Assembly: GCF_008727875.1 (NCBI RefSeq)
Contig: NZ_VTWS01000001.1
Location: forward strand, 744,001-808,000
Source of the DNA: Larkinella humicola
Lineage (GTDB): Bacteria; Bacteroidota; Bacteroidia; Cytophagales; Spirosomataceae
Reading direction: 5' to 3'
DNA: 64,000 nucleotides
Notes under the pieces: generated by a model
What the model was told of the DNA's origin: nothing
The model's database searches: none
What the model saw: the letters and a program-made list of their open reading frames with translations, nothing else
Position numbers and translations under genes: made by a program
In this document: positions 8,498 to 18,401 of the stretch, one piece after another
How the letters are laid out: each line of letters starts with the position of its first letter
Numbering within the stretch: position 1 is the first letter of the stretch

Positions 8498-11224
8498 ATG
8501 ACCAAAAAGCAGCTCTGGATTGGCATTGGCATTTTGGCGCTGATTCTCGGCGGCTACTTCGGGTACCGCTGGTGGAAAGCGCCCGCCCGTTCCACCTGGA
8601 TGCTGATTCCGTCGGATGCCTTGCTGGTTCTGGAAAGTGCGACTTTGCAGGATACGCTCTCCAAACTTGCCCGGCTGAACGAAATGGCCCTTCAGACTAC
8701 CCCGGTTTTTCAGGAAGCCGCCCACAGCCTCGAAAAATTCGTCTGGGCGCCCCTCGACACCGCCAGTGCCATTCAGTTCCTGAACGACAAACCGATCTGG
8801 TATTCGCTGCATCCCACGTCCAAAGACCGGCTGGGGTTTATCTTTTACATCCCCATTCGTTCGCTCCAGGATCAACCGTTTGTCAACCGCATCCTGAATC
8901 CCGACGCCAACCGCTTCCGGGTGCTCAGCCATCCGTACGAAGACACCCGGATTCATGAACTGCTCACCGTCCGCAACGAATCGCTCGGGTCGTTTGTGGT
9001 GCTGGACGATTACCTGATCGGCAGTCCTTCTACAATTCTGATGGAAAGCGTCGTCCGGCGGATGAAACAACCGTTTACGGAAACACCCCTGCAACGGGCC
9101 GACGTGTCGCTGATCCGGCCGGGCAATCTGGCGGGCATTTACGTTCGCAGTTCGGTGTTGTCGGCCATACTTTCGCCGAAGGAAGAAAGCACCGATTACC
9201 AGTCCAAATACATCAAAGCCCTGTTACCCACGGAGTTGCTAACCCGGTTTCGGCAGTCAGCTTCCCGCTCCCACCTTATTGGCCTGTCGACGGACGACAT
9301 CGGTTCCAAAAGCGCCCTGGCCAATCTCTTCGACCGGCAAACGCCTTTCCGAATCAACTGCGGTGCGCTGATTCCCGACCAGACGACCACGCTTTTTCAT
9401 TTCAGCCTGAGCGACGGCCCCCGGTTTGGCAAAGCCCTGACGGCTTTTATCAACTCCGAAGATGAAGAGGACACCCGCGAGGGTCGACGTAAACTCCGGC
9501 CCTTGTTGCAGAACGAGGAAAACGGCATCTATAAATACGTCGGCAACGAAATGGCGCTGCTACGGCTGGATGCCCCCAGCGCCGACCGGCGGCTGGTGAT
9601 GCTGATTCATTCGCCCAACGTCGATCGTTTGTGGGATCGCTACCAGCTTGCGGCCCTGCTGGCTTCCGGCACCGACCGCCTGTCGAGTTCCAAACCGTTT
9701 CTGCGCTACCGGATTTCGTCCATCGAAGCCCCGAACCTGCCCGCTTTTCTGTTTGGCGGTTTGTTTCGCGGTTTCGAGCAAAACTGGCTGGCTCAGGTGG
9801 GTGATTATCTCGTGATTGCGAACGGGCAGGGCGTTTTGCAGGAATACCTGCAATCCGTGGAGCAGCGAACGGTCTGGTCGGAATCGTTCCGCCAGCGGGA
9901 TTTACTGACCCAGACGCTGCGCCCCGCCAACTTTACGGCCTACACCCGTTTCAGCCGTGCGGGTGAATCGGTAACCGCCAACTGGCCGCAATCCTGGCAA
10001 CAGTTGCTGAACCACGACGAAACCGCGCTGGACAACGTTGAGAACCTCATTTACCAAAGTACTTACGGACGGGAGCGGATTTATTCGACGCTCATTCTGG
10101 GCCACACGACCCGGCGCGCCAGCGAAGCGGTTTTGAACCGGATTTTTCTCCAGCGAAAAATCGCCCTCAACGCGCCCCTGCTGAGTCAGCCGATGGTGAT
10201 CGGCGATTTTGTCGGTAGCTCCGGGGCCATCTGGGCGGTCGATCAATCCCAACAATTTCTGCTCATTACCCCCGAAGGCGAAAAACATCCGATGGGTTCG
10301 GTCAATGGCCCGGTGATCAGTCCGATGGTGCCGGTCGATTACCTGAGCAATGGACGTTTGCAATACGCGTTTGCAACGTCCCGTTCCTTATACATTGCCG
10401 ACCCGGTGAATGGCCTGGCCAAATTGCAGTCCATCCCATTGCCGGAAGGGCTCGACCCACGGACGATGATGGCCCCCCGACGCGATCAAAACCGCTCCCT
10501 GATTCTGCTGATGCTCCATACGAACGGCAGTGTATACGGTTTTGACCGGCAGCGGAAGCAGTTTGTCCGCCAATTTCCGGTGAATAATACCGCCGGAGAG
10601 AGCGTATCGGCTTTTCACGCAGCCGTTCGCAACCAGGCCCTTTCGGTGGCTTCGGTTCAGAAAGACGGCAAACTGTTTTACTGGAACGAAAATGGCGGTT
10701 TTGCTCCCGGCTTCCCGGTCGATTTGAAAGCGGAACTAACCGGACCGGCCTGGCTGGAAGGTGGTAATCCGACGACCATCTCGACATTAACACGGCAAGG
10801 TGAACTTCTCAGTATTTCGGCCGATGGAAAGGTTCTGGAACGAAATCAACTGGTCCGGCCCATCCGGCGGGGTTCTTTCCGGCTGCTGCCCGAAGTGAAT
10901 CAGAACGGGTATGTGTTGCTTCGGGCGTCGGATACCGAAGCGGCCATTCTCGATCGAAAAGGCAATTCGTTGTTTGAGGTGCGGGGATTGCGACCGGGCC
11001 AGACGACCATCCGATACCACATTCTGGGTTCCGGTGTCAATCTGATCAGCGTAAAATCCGGTAATTTTACCACGCTATACGACCTTGCGGGTCGTCCGGT
11101 AGGTGACCGACCCATTCCGGGGAATTTCCCGGTGGAGTTGCAGTTTTCGGCTACCCGTAATAAATTATTTGTCTACAGTACTGACAACAAAGCCGTTCAG
11201 ATCTGGTCGGTGAAGTTGCGTTAA
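8498..11224 (+). CDS. Membrane-anchored DUF3352-like protein with C-terminal beta-propeller-like region
   Basis: The start chosen is ATG 8498 (MTKKQLW); an upstream GTG at 8444 lies inside an inverted repeat. The 908-aa product has one N-terminal membrane segment (residues ~7-24) and then a long extracytoplasmic part. Residues ~35-560 resemble DUF3352-type proteins (PSDALLVLES, DDYLIGSPSTILMESVVRRM). Residues ~570-908 show short repeating strands such as GAIWAVDQSQQFLLI, GSVYGFDRQRKQFV and KLFYWNENGGF, as in a PQQ/WD-like propeller. No catalytic motif is visible. It may be an envelope scaffold or sensor. The next gene starts 10 bp downstream and is probably co-transcribed. Confidence 0.7.
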   Translation: MTKKQLWIGIGILALILGGYFGYRWWKAPARSTWMLIPSDALLVLESATLQDTLSKLARLNEMALQTTPVFQEAAHSLEKFVWAPLDTASAIQFLNDKPIWYSLHPTSKDRLGFIFYIPIRSLQDQPFVNRILNPDANRFRVLSHPYEDTRIHELLTVRNESLGSFVVLDDYLIGSPSTILMESVVRRMKQPFTETPLQRADVSLIRPGNLAGIYVRSSVLSAILSPKEESTDYQSKYIKALLPTELLTRFRQSASRSHLIGLSTDDIGSKSALANLFDRQTPFRINCGALIPDQTTTLFHFSLSDGPRFGKALTAFINSEDEEDTREGRRKLRPLLQNEENGIYKYVGNEMALLRLDAPSADRRLVMLIHSPNVDRLWDRYQLAALLASGTDRLSSSKPFLRYRISSIEAPNLPAFLFGGLFRGFEQNWLAQVGDYLVIANGQGVLQEYLQSVEQRTVWSESFRQRDLLTQTLRPANFTAYTRFSRAGESVTANWPQSWQQLLNHDETALDNVENLIYQSTYGRERIYSTLILGHTTRRASEAVLNRIFLQRKIALNAPLLSQPMVIGDFVGSSGAIWAVDQSQQFLLITPEGEKHPMGSVNGPVISPMVPVDYLSNGRLQYAFATSRSLYIADPVNGLAKLQSIPLPEGLDPRTMMAPRRDQNRSLILLMLHTNGSVYGFDRQRKQFVRQFPVNNTAGESVSAFHAAVRNQALSVASVQKDGKLFYWNENGGFAPGFPVDLKAELTGPAWLEGGNPTTISTLTRQGELLSISADGKVLERNQLVRPIRRGSFRLLPEVNQNGYVLLRASDTEAAILDRKGNSLFEVRGLRPGQTTIRYHILGSGVNLISVKSGNFTTLYDLAGRPVGDRPIPGNFPVELQFSATRNKLFVYSTDNKAVQIWSVKLR

Positions 11225-11234
11225 GCAGGAGTCT

Positions 11235-12275
11235 ATGAACATTGGCGTGATTGCCCGGTATTTGATTTTACTCGTTGGAATTCTCGTATACGTCGGGAGT
11301 TGTCATTCGGATGTTATGAATTCGGCCCAGAAAGAAGGGCTGATTCCCGACGATTACCGCTTTGGTGATCTCTACCGGATGGCAAATTTACCCCAGTTTA
11401 AAGCTGAACAGATTCCCTGTCCACCCGCCTACACAGCGAATGGCCCACGGAAACCCATTCACTTGTACATCATTGGCGATAGTTTTTCTGAACCCCCACG
11501 CGTTACGCTGAACGACTTCCCGATTGAATACTTTCACCGAACGAAGTGGGACACCCACCACCGGGTTCAGTTGGATACGACCAAAACCAACATCCTGATC
11601 ATCGAATCCGTTGAGCGCCATTTCCGGGATCAGTTTGGGAAACACATCGACGAACTGACGGTGGTATCAGACACCACCCAAGCCGAACCGACGCCCGAAA
11701 ACCGCCTGACCTGGCAAAGCATTACGAAGGAAATGGAAACGTTTTTTTCGCGGGATGCCGTTGAAGCCCGGTTGGAAACCATCCTGTTTTTTTCGGACTG
11801 GGCGCTGTGGTTCAAGGAATTGAAAGCCTGGCTGACGCTGGACTGGTTCGGCCGCGTGAATCCCAAAACGACCTTGTCGCCCGACGGAAAGTACCTGTTG
11901 TATTACCTCGATACGGATACATCGCTGACGAACTCATCGTTCAGGCCCCTGCCCGACACGCTCCTGAACCGCTACATCGATACCATCAATGTGGTGGCCG
12001 ACCGGTACCGGAAAGCCGGTTTTGATCAGGTGTTTCTGTCCGTTATTCCCAACAAAACCAGCATTTACGCACCGGGCATGGGACCGCTGCCCTATAACCA
12101 CCTCATCGAACGCGTTCAACAAAGCCCCCGGCTGGCCATTCCGGCAATCGATGTCTACACGCCCTATACGGCCAGTTCGGTTCCGCTGTTTGAAACCAGC
12201 GATGCGCACTGGAATTGCGCCGGTCGGGAAATCTGGATGCGGGAAGTAACAAAAAAGCTTACCACAGTCAAGTGA
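11235..12275 (+). CDS. SGNH-hydrolase-like exported lipoprotein (AlgJ/AlgX-like)
   Basis: The 346-aa product has an N-terminal hydrophobic segment ending YVGSC, a lipobox-like Cys at residue ~23. LYIIGDSFSE near residue 80 supplies the GDS serine, and ETSDAHWNCAGREIW near residue 322 supplies a D-x-H pair in the AlgJ/AlgX arrangement. These enzymes O-acetylate or deacetylate exported glycans in the periplasm. It lies 10 bp after the DUF3352-like gene, and the surface-glycan setting agrees with such a role. The two motifs are clear, but the rest of the sequence diverges from known O-acetyltransferases. Its last codons overlap the terminator of the convergent tRNA-Val. Confidence 0.7.
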   Translation: MNIGVIARYLILLVGILVYVGSCHSDVMNSAQKEGLIPDDYRFGDLYRMANLPQFKAEQIPCPPAYTANGPRKPIHLYIIGDSFSEPPRVTLNDFPIEYFHRTKWDTHHRVQLDTTKTNILIIESVERHFRDQFGKHIDELTVVSDTTQAEPTPENRLTWQSITKEMETFFSRDAVEARLETILFFSDWALWFKELKAWLTLDWFGRVNPKTTLSPDGKYLLYYLDTDTSLTNSSFRPLPDTLLNRYIDTINVVADRYRKAGFDQVFLSVIPNKTSIYAPGMGPLPYNHLIERVQQSPRLAIPAIDVYTPYTASSVPLFETSDAHWNCAGREIWMREVTKKLTTVK

Positions 12276-12282
12276 TAAGCTT
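12249..12282 (-). terminator. Rho-independent terminator of tRNA-Val, overlapping the end of the SGNH gene
   Basis: On the minus strand an 11-bp stem (AAGCTTATCAC paired with GTGGTAAGCTT, one mismatch) is followed by a run of T and lies 8 bases past the tRNA 3' end. On the plus strand it covers the last codons and stop of the convergent lipoprotein gene. Confidence 0.75.
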
Positions 12283-12289
12283 CGTGTTG

Positions 12290-12364
12290 TAGGACGTAGC
12301 GGGCTCGAACCGCTGACCTCCGCCCTGTCAAGGCGGCGCTCTGAACCAACTGAGCTAACATCCT
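12290..12364 (-). tRNA. tRNA-Val (anticodon GAC)
   Basis: Read on the minus strand, the acceptor AGGATGT pairs with ACGTCCT. The D-arm is GCTCAGTTGGTTCAGAGC, the anticodon stem is CCGCC/GGCGG around loop TTGACAG (anticodon GAC, valine), and the T-arm is AGCGG-TTCGAGC-CCGCT. CCA is not encoded. A good terminator follows. Confidence 0.95.
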
Positions 12365-12386
12365 GTCGTCGTTTCAGGCCACAAAA

Positions 12387-13706
12387 TTAGGAGATTTCTT
12401 CGGTTTCCAAACGAACGCGGTAAACTTTTTGTGAAGGAATTCGCCATAGCAGCAGTAATCCGGCCACAAAAAGCACCAGCAACGCCAAAACACTGTTGCG
12501 CATACTCCCCGTAATCTGCTCGATGAGTCCGTACATCAGCGTCCCGATCACGATGGACAATTTATCCGTTACATCGTAAAAACTGAAATACGAAGCCGTA
12601 TCCTGCGTACCATCCGGGATGAGTTTGGAATACGTCGCCCGCGACAACGCCTGAATGCCGCCCATCACCAACCCGACCACCACGGCCAGCGCGTAAAACT
12701 GGTTTTCACTCATTACGTAATACGCCCCGACGCAAATCCCGATCCAGACCGTTACAGCCATCATTAGCGCGTAAATGTTGCCAAACCGCCCCGACAAACG
12801 GGCAAACAGAATGGCTCCCGGAATGGCGATCAACTGAATGAGCAGAATGGTGATGATGAGACTTTGGGCGGGCAACTTCAGTTCGTCACTACCAAAAATG
12901 GTAGCGATGTACATCACCGTTTGGACGGCCATGTTGTAGATAAAAAAAGCCAGCAGAAACCGTTTTAGCAACGTTTGCGTCTGCACCTGCGCATAGACTT
13001 TCTTTAATTCCCGAAAACCGTTAAAAATCCAGTTGCCCGAGGTTTCGCTGCGAATCCGGCGCTCGGCGTTTGGTAAATACCGAAATGAAAGCTGCGCAAA
13101 CCCGAACCACCAGACGCCCACCGTCAGGAACGAAATCCGGGAAGCCATCGCGCTGGACAGTCCGCCGTACCACTGCGGAAACAAAATCATGGTCAGGTTG
13201 AACACCATCAACAACACACTCCCGATGTATCCCATCGTAAAACCGCGTGCGCTGACCCGGTCAATTTGGTCTTCGGTCACGATTTCAGGCAGGTATGAAT
13301 TGTAGAATACAATGCTGCCGCCCCAACCGACCAAACTGAGAATAAAACAAAAAACCGCAAAGGTCGTCGTCTCCTGTGTGAAGAAATACAACAGCGCACA
13401 ACTGATGGAACCCAGAATGCAGAAGAACTTCATGAACGATTTCTTCTGACCGCTGTAATCGGCCAGGGCGGACGAAAAAGGGCTTAAGAGTGCAATCAGG
13501 AGAAAGGAAACCGAAACGGAGTACGAAAAGAGGACTGAGTTTTTTACCGGAAATCCCAGAAAATCAATGACATTGCCACCCGCTTCGTTCAAGGCCGTAG
13601 CGCTGAAGTAGACCGGAAAAATACTGGAAACGATGACCAGCGAATGCACGGAATTCGCCCAGTCATACAGACACCAGGCGTTGACAATACGGGGGTTGTT
13701 TTTCAT
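12387..13706 (-). CDS. MFS transporter, UMF1/Atg22-like family
   Basis: The start chosen is the Met of MKNNPRIVNAWCLYDWANS (position 13706), because the UMF1 signature W-x-YDWANS directly follows it; a frame start at 13745 adds 13 poorly conserved residues. The 439-aa product has 12 predicted membrane helices in two six-helix halves separated by a basic loop near RRIRSETSGNW. The region LSRATYSKLIPDGTQDTASYFSFYDV is typical of this family. Bacterial UMF1 proteins are uncharacterised exporters related to yeast Atg22; the substrate is unknown. It is divergent from the YyaL-type gene across a 172-bp gap. Confidence 0.9.
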   Translation of the reverse strand: MKNNPRIVNAWCLYDWANSVHSLVIVSSIFPVYFSATALNEAGGNVIDFLGFPVKNSVLFSYSVSVSFLLIALLSPFSSALADYSGQKKSFMKFFCILGSISCALLYFFTQETTTFAVFCFILSLVGWGGSIVFYNSYLPEIVTEDQIDRVSARGFTMGYIGSVLLMVFNLTMILFPQWYGGLSSAMASRISFLTVGVWWFGFAQLSFRYLPNAERRIRSETSGNWIFNGFRELKKVYAQVQTQTLLKRFLLAFFIYNMAVQTVMYIATIFGSDELKLPAQSLIITILLIQLIAIPGAILFARLSGRFGNIYALMMAVTVWIGICVGAYYVMSENQFYALAVVVGLVMGGIQALSRATYSKLIPDGTQDTASYFSFYDVTDKLSIVIGTLMYGLIEQITGSMRNSVLALLVLFVAGLLLLWRIPSQKVYRVRLETEEIS

Positions 13707-13878
13707 AAAAAAGGGAGGAAGGCGTATTGGTGTAACCGAATGCAATCGACCGTAAAAATAAACGGAAATTTGGTGTCGTCAATAACTCCTTCACGGATAA
13801 AAAACCGGCCTGGCTAAACTTCTATCGGCTAAACCGGGTTAAAATGACAACCTTACCGCGCTTCCGAGCCACGCCCGT

Positions 13879-15945
13879 ATGAACCGACTTGCCCAAGAAA
13901 GTAGCCCTTATCTCCTGCAACACGCCCATAACCCGGTCGACTGGTTTCCCTGGGGACCCGAAGCGCTGCAAAAAGCACAGCAGGAGAACAAACCGATTCT
14001 GGTGAGCATTGGGTATTCGGCCTGCCACTGGTGCCACGTCATGGAACGAGAATCGTTTGAGAATGAGTCGGTTGCTTCGGTCATGAATGACAATTTTGTG
14101 TGCATTAAAGTGGATCGGGAGGAGCGCCCCGATGTCGATGCCATTTACATGGATGCCGTTCAGGCTATGGGGGTGCAGGGCGGCTGGCCTCTGAATGTGT
14201 TCCTGATGCCTGACGCCAAACCGTTCTACGGCCTGACGTATCTCCCGGCCCGTCAGTGGATGAACCTGCTGACCAGTGTGCGCTCGGCATTTGCCGAACA
14301 CCCGGATCAGTTGGCCGAATCGGCCGAGGGTTTTGCCAAACAACTGAATATGAGCGTCACGGAGCAGTATTACCTAACCGATGCGGCACCGGCCTTTACG
14401 CGGGAGTTGCTCGAAGCGATGTATCAAAAATTGGCCGGATCATTCGATTCGGTGAAAGGCGGTCCGCGTCGGGCACCCAAATTTCCGATGCCGAGCATCT
14501 ACGGTTTTCTGCTGCGGTATTACCACGTCACGAAAAACGAAGAGGCCCAGAACCACATTCGCCGGACGCTCGATTTTATGGCATTGGGCGGCATTTACGA
14601 CCAGATCGGGGGTGGATTTTCCCGTTATTCCGTTGACGACCAGTGGTTTGCTCCTCACTTCGAGAAAATGCTCTACGACAACGGCCAGTTGGTAACACTT
14701 TACTCCGAAGCCTACAGCCTGACCCAAAGCCCCTTGTATCGCCAGACGGTTTTTCAGACGATTGCCTTTCTCCAGCGGGAATTGACCAGTCCGGAAGGCG
14801 GTTTTTATTCGGCACTGGATGCCGACAGCGAAGGGGTCGAAGGCAAGTTTTACACCTGGACAACCGCCGAATTGCAGGCGATTCTGGAAGACGATTTCAA
14901 CTGGTTTAGTGAATTATACCACATTGCACCAGATGGCAACTGGGAGGAACACGCGGGCGTCGGGCGAAACATTCTTCACCGCGTGGTGCTGGATGAGGAT
15001 TTTGCCCGGAGACAGGGATGGACAAAGGAAGAATTGGCCGACAAGCTTTCCGCAGCGCACCAGAAATTGATGGTCGTTCGGGACCGGCGCATTCGACCCG
15101 GACTGGACGACAAGATGCTGTGTTCCTGGAACGGCCTGATGCTAAAAGGACTGGTGACGGCCTACCGGGTTTTCGGGGAAGTCTCCTTTCTGGATCTGGC
15201 CGAACGAAACGCCCGGTTTATTCTGGAAAAACTGACCCGTCCGGAAACCGGTCAGCTCTGGCACAGTTACAAATCCGGGGTGAGAGATCAGGAAGGTGTC
15301 GCAACAATTACGGCTTATCTGGAAGATTACGCGGCTGTCATCGACGGTTTTCTGGCACTCTACCAGGCCACATTCAAAGACGAATACCTGCTCGAAGCCG
15401 ACCGGCTCGCTCGCTATACCCTCGATTATTTCTGGGACGAAGAAGATCATCTGTTCTTTTTCACCGACCAGGCGGGGGAACCATTGATTGCCCGAAAAAA
15501 GGAGGTTTTTGACAACGTCATCCCGGCGTCCAATTCCATGATGGCCCATAACCTCTACACGCTCAGTCTGTTGCTGGAAAAACCGGTCGATGGCGCTCCG
15601 GCTTACACGGATCTGCTCACGGCCATGCTGGGGCGGGTGCAACCTCTGCTGCAACAAAACGCCGATTACCTGACGCACTGGGCCGCGCTTTACGCGATGC
15701 GGGTGCAGCCAACCGCTGAACTGGCTATTGTGGGGCCGGATGCGGAGCAGTTCCGTCGCGAAATCGACCAGCGGTTTTACCCCAATAAAATTCTGGCTGG
15801 AACCCTGACGGAAAGTGACCTCCCGCTGCTGGTAAACCGGACAACGGTAAACGGAAAAACCGCTATTTACGTCTGTTACAACCGCAGTTGCCAATTGCCG
15901 GTTACGAGTGTGGAAGCTGCGTTTAGCATTCTGGAGAACGAATAG
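13879..15945 (+). CDS. Thioredoxin-domain protein of the YyaL/SSP411 (DUF255) family
   Basis: The 688-aa length is normal for the family. The N-terminal signature is [19 protein letters not shown], followed by the thioredoxin-like [15 protein letters not shown] (C-x-x-C near residues 50-53) and [28 protein letters not shown]. The remainder is the alpha/alpha-toroid (six-hairpin glycosidase-like) domain, with [17 protein letters not shown] and [12 protein letters not shown], and [10 protein letters not shown] further on. It is cytosolic with no signal peptide. The biochemical role of the family is not established. It is monocistronic and ends in a strong palindromic repeat. Confidence 0.95.
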   Translation: MNRLAQESSPYLLQHAHNPVDWFPWGPEALQKAQQENKPILVSIGYSACHWCHVMERESFENESVASVMNDNFVCIKVDREERPDVDAIYMDAVQAMGVQGGWPLNVFLMPDAKPFYGLTYLPARQWMNLLTSVRSAFAEHPDQLAESAEGFAKQLNMSVTEQYYLTDAAPAFTRELLEAMYQKLAGSFDSVKGGPRRAPKFPMPSIYGFLLRYYHVTKNEEAQNHIRRTLDFMALGGIYDQIGGGFSRYSVDDQWFAPHFEKMLYDNGQLVTLYSEAYSLTQSPLYRQTVFQTIAFLQRELTSPEGGFYSALDADSEGVEGKFYTWTTAELQAILEDDFNWFSELYHIAPDGNWEEHAGVGRNILHRVVLDEDFARRQGWTKEELADKLSAAHQKLMVVRDRRIRPGLDDKMLCSWNGLMLKGLVTAYRVFGEVSFLDLAERNARFILEKLTRPETGQLWHSYKSGVRDQEGVATITAYLEDYAAVIDGFLALYQATFKDEYLLEADRLARYTLDYFWDEEDHLFFFTDQAGEPLIARKKEVFDNVIPASNSMMAHNLYTLSLLLEKPVDGAPAYTDLLTAMLGRVQPLLQQNADYLTHWAALYAMRVQPTAELAIVGPDAEQFRREIDQRFYPNKILAGTLTESDLPLLVNRTTVNGKTAIYVCYNRSCQLPVTSVEAAFSILENE

Positions 15946-16000
15946 CGGGACTTTAGCTCGATGCCCCGTTCCTTTAAAGGGCAGTGCTGTTAAGTATTTA

Positions 16001-16084
16001 CGCTTGTTGCCCCTAAATCCCCTAACGGGGACTTTCAAATCCGGATGTTAAAGTCCCCGTTAGGGGATTTAGGGGCAACAAGCG
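16001..16084. repeat. Perfect 35-bp inverted repeat of the CCCCTAAATCCCC family
   Basis: The arms 16001-16035 and 16050-16084 are exact reverse complements around a 14-nt loop. The core CCCCTAAATCCCCTAA...GGGGACTTT recurs at 47729 and 55241 in this window. It lies between the convergent YyaL-type and PAAR genes, so it could stop transcription from both sides. Multi-copy use of the same palindrome points to a dispersed REP-like element. Confidence 0.9.
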
Positions 16085-16112
16085 TCCTAATGGAAACAAA
16101 TTGGGAAGCGTT

Positions 16113-16406
16113 TTAACCGCCAATCAAAACGGTGGGTAGACCTAACACGATGGTGCCGCCGTGGGCCGTCGTATCGCCTACGCGGGCGGCTGGTTTTCCG
16201 GCAATTAAAACCGTTGCCGATCCTTTGATGATGGAATCCGGAGGGCCTGAGCAGGTACACAAATCACCGACACAGGCAGCGGGCTGACCGCCAATCAGGA
16301 CGACAGCCTGACCGGGCGGCAGAATGGTGCCACCCACGTGGGGTACGGTGCCCGTTACCATTGGGCAAACGTGCAGATCTCCGACCCGGGCGGCTGGCAA
16401 TCCCAT
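16113..16406 (-). CDS. Stand-alone PAAR-domain protein
   Basis: The 97-aa protein is made only of PAAR repeats: PAARVGDLHVCPMVTG, GGQPAACVGDLCTC and GKPAARVGDTTAHGG, each followed by a VLIGG/VLIAG turn. PAAR proteins form the sharp tip on VgrG spikes of type VI secretion systems and related contractile machines, binding zinc through His/Cys residues. No VgrG, Hcp or sheath gene is in the window. The only partner is a small membrane protein seven bases upstream. The family call is firm; the machine it serves is unknown. Confidence 0.93.
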   Translation of the reverse strand: MGLPAARVGDLHVCPMVTGTVPHVGGTILPPGQAVVLIGGQPAACVGDLCTCSGPPDSIIKGSATVLIAGKPAARVGDTTAHGGTIVLGLPTVLIGG

Positions 16407-16413
16407 GGTCTAT

Positions 16414-16614
16414 TTAAATCACTTTGATCAATTTGAGTACCATGTACACACCACTGGGGCTGGCAGCGCCCTTTTTGTGGCTGAAGATGGTTTTGGAGTT
16501 GATGACGCCCAGATTTTTAGAACGCACCTGTTCCCGGCCCAGGGTGGTGAGTCCCAGTCCAACCAGCAGGTAAAAACCGGCTAACATCAATCGATTTCTG
16601 AATAGCTTTTTCAT
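16414..16614 (-). CDS. Small membrane protein of unknown function upstream of PAAR
   Basis: The 66-aa product has one hydrophobic segment (LMLAGFYLLVGLGLTTLG, residues ~9-26) preceded by basic residues, then a short polar tail ending VYMVLKLIKVI. It is immediately upstream of the PAAR gene with a 7-bp gap, so the two are probably one transcript. No known motif was recognised. It could be an inner-membrane accessory of the PAAR protein. Confidence 0.55.
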   Translation of the reverse strand: MKKLFRNRLMLAGFYLLVGLGLTTLGREQVRSKNLGVINSKTIFSHKKGAASPSGVYMVLKLIKVI

Positions 16615-16776
16615 TGGATCAGGTCAACTTTTTTCTCCCCATTCCCTGAAAAATCAGGATCAAAACCGGTGGAGAGAGCTCAGTCCGTTTCGATGCCCAA
16701 AAGTACACGGTTGTTCCGGAAGAATAATGCGTAGTTTCCCCTGTTTTGCGAAGTGAAAAGTACCTTTTTTACGTCG

Positions 16777-17376
16777 TCAGGAAATGCGGCCGGGATTTTC
16801 GTTGGCAAAAGCCGACCAGGCTCCTTTCTTCGATTTCTTACCCGTCGATTTGGTTCCCGGCAGCGCATTTTTGTGAAAATGATGGCAAATGGCAATCGCC
16901 AGGGCATCCGTCGCATCGAAAAACTCCGGATTGAGTTCGGCATGCAGCAAGTGGCCAACCATGTGGGAGACCTGCTCTTTGGACGCATTGCCGTTGCCTG
17001 TCACCGACTGCTTCACCTTCCGGGGGGAATATTCCACGATCGGAATGCCGCGTGACAGTGCTGCGGCCATGGCCACCCCCTGCGCGCGCCCCAGTTTCAG
17101 CATCGCCTGGACGTTTTTTCCGAAAAAGGGATCTTCGATCGCCATTTCATCGGGCAGGTGTTCCTCGATGAGCTGAATCATCCGATCAAAGAGCTTCTTC
17201 AATTTCAGTTCGTGGGTGCTATATTTGCTCAGGTGAATGACGCCGTATTGCAGCATACTCATCTGATCTTTCTGGATTCGGATGACGCCATAACCCGCAA
17301 TCTGCGTTCCGGGATCGACTCCCAGAATAATTTTGTCGTACGCTTCAAGTTCGGTAGCAGCAAGTGGAATGGGCAT
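16777..17376 (-). CDS. ruvC: Holliday junction resolvase RuvC
   Basis: The 199-aa protein carries the four acidic catalytic residues of RuvC: Asp21 in ILGVDPGT, Glu81 in MAIEDPFFG, and Asp154/Asp157 in FFDATDALAIAI. KQSVTGNGNASKEQV is the conserved DNA-contacting loop region. It resolves four-way junctions made by RuvAB during recombination repair. The C-terminal ~30 residues (Lys/Thr/Ser-rich, STGKKSKKGAWS) extend past the usual end and look disordered. No ruvA or ruvB lies nearby. It is divergent from the flippase-like gene, whose start lies 32 bp away. Confidence 0.97.
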   Translation of the reverse strand: MPIPLAATELEAYDKIILGVDPGTQIAGYGVIRIQKDQMSMLQYGVIHLSKYSTHELKLKKLFDRMIQLIEEHLPDEMAIEDPFFGKNVQAMLKLGRAQGVAMAAALSRGIPIVEYSPRKVKQSVTGNGNASKEQVSHMVGHLLHAELNPEFFDATDALAIAICHHFHKNALPGTKSTGKKSKKGAWSAFANENPGRIS

Positions 17377-17408
17377 GGAAGGTCGTACGGATTTTTAGCA
17401 AGGAAACT

Positions 17409-18395
17409 ATGCAAAGTAACGGGTTCGTCCCTCAAAGAACGTATTCCAGGACCAAAAAAATCGTTTTTTGGTCAAAAATCGGCATTCTTACCCTGATCGT
17501 CAGTTACATCGGCATTACCCTGAATCGCCAGCAACACGACCTGCAATCCGTCTTTACCTACTGGAAAACCGCCAACTGGCTCAGTCTCCCGGCTTTGTTG
17601 CTGCTGCTGTTGACCCCCGCCAACTGGCTGCTCGAAGCCCTGAAATGGAAGATTCTGGTGCAACGGGTCGAACCTATTTCCCTAAAAGAAGCGACCCAGG
17701 GTGTGCTGGCCGGTCTGGCGATGGGGTTTGCCCTGCCCGCCCAACTGGGCGACACCGCCGGCCGGCTGCTTTCGCTCCGCTCCGACCAACGCTGGCAGGG
17801 CATCGGTGCGGCCCTTGTTTCGGGCGGCATGCAGTTTCTGGCCGCCGTCTTTTTCGGGACCATCGCCCTCTTCGTGCAGCTTCAATTCGAGACGGAAGCC
17901 TGGCCCGTTGCGCAGGGCGTGCTGTTCTGGCTCCTGGTGCTGACGATGGGGCTGGCAGTTTTGGCGGCCTGGCAGCGGCACCGCCTGGTTCATTTGCCCG
18001 TTCGCTGGCTCCAACGCTGGGAAAAATACTGGTCGGTCGCTTCCTATTATACGACGAAGGAGTTGGTTCTGGCTTTCAGTGCGGCCTCGCTCCGCTACCT
18101 GACTTTTTCGCTGCAATTCTATTTTGCCCTGCTCATATTCGGCATTCAGTTACCGCTACGCGAAACCGCCACGGGGATCGGGCTGGTGTATCTGGGAAAA
18201 ACGATTATTCCGGCCTTTAACCTGCTCAGTGATCTGGGCGTCCGGGAAGCTACGTCCATGTGGGTGTTCGGCCAGTGGCAGGTTCCGGCTCCGCAAATTC
18301 TGTCGGCGACGCTCACGCTCTGGTTGTTCAACATTCTGGCCCCGGTGTTGGTCGGGCTGTTCTGGGTCTGGAAACTAAAGCTATCAACGCACTGA
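17409..18395 (+). CDS. Flippase-like integral membrane protein (LPG synthase TM / AglD family)
   Basis: I start at ATG 17409; an earlier ATG at 17364 would overlap the ruvC start. The ~328-aa product has about 8 membrane segments and the family landmarks NWLLEALKWKILVQ, LAMGFALPAQLGDTAGRLLSL (with the conserved G-D pair) and LIFGIQLPLRETATGIG. Members are related to the membrane half of lysylphosphatidylglycerol synthase and are thought to move lipid-linked sugars. It is the first gene of a tightly packed run with GT2, deacetylase and second GT2 genes, so flipping or supply of a lipid-linked glycan is plausible. Confidence 0.85.
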   Translation: MQSNGFVPQRTYSRTKKIVFWSKIGILTLIVSYIGITLNRQQHDLQSVFTYWKTANWLSLPALLLLLLTPANWLLEALKWKILVQRVEPISLKEATQGVLAGLAMGFALPAQLGDTAGRLLSLRSDQRWQGIGAALVSGGMQFLAAVFFGTIALFVQLQFETEAWPVAQGVLFWLLVLTMGLAVLAAWQRHRLVHLPVRWLQRWEKYWSVASYYTTKELVLAFSAASLRYLTFSLQFYFALLIFGIQLPLRETATGIGLVYLGKTIIPAFNLLSDLGVREATSMWVFGQWQVPAPQILSATLTLWLFNILAPVLVGLFWVWKLKLSTH

Positions 18396-18401
18396 CCGGC
18401 T

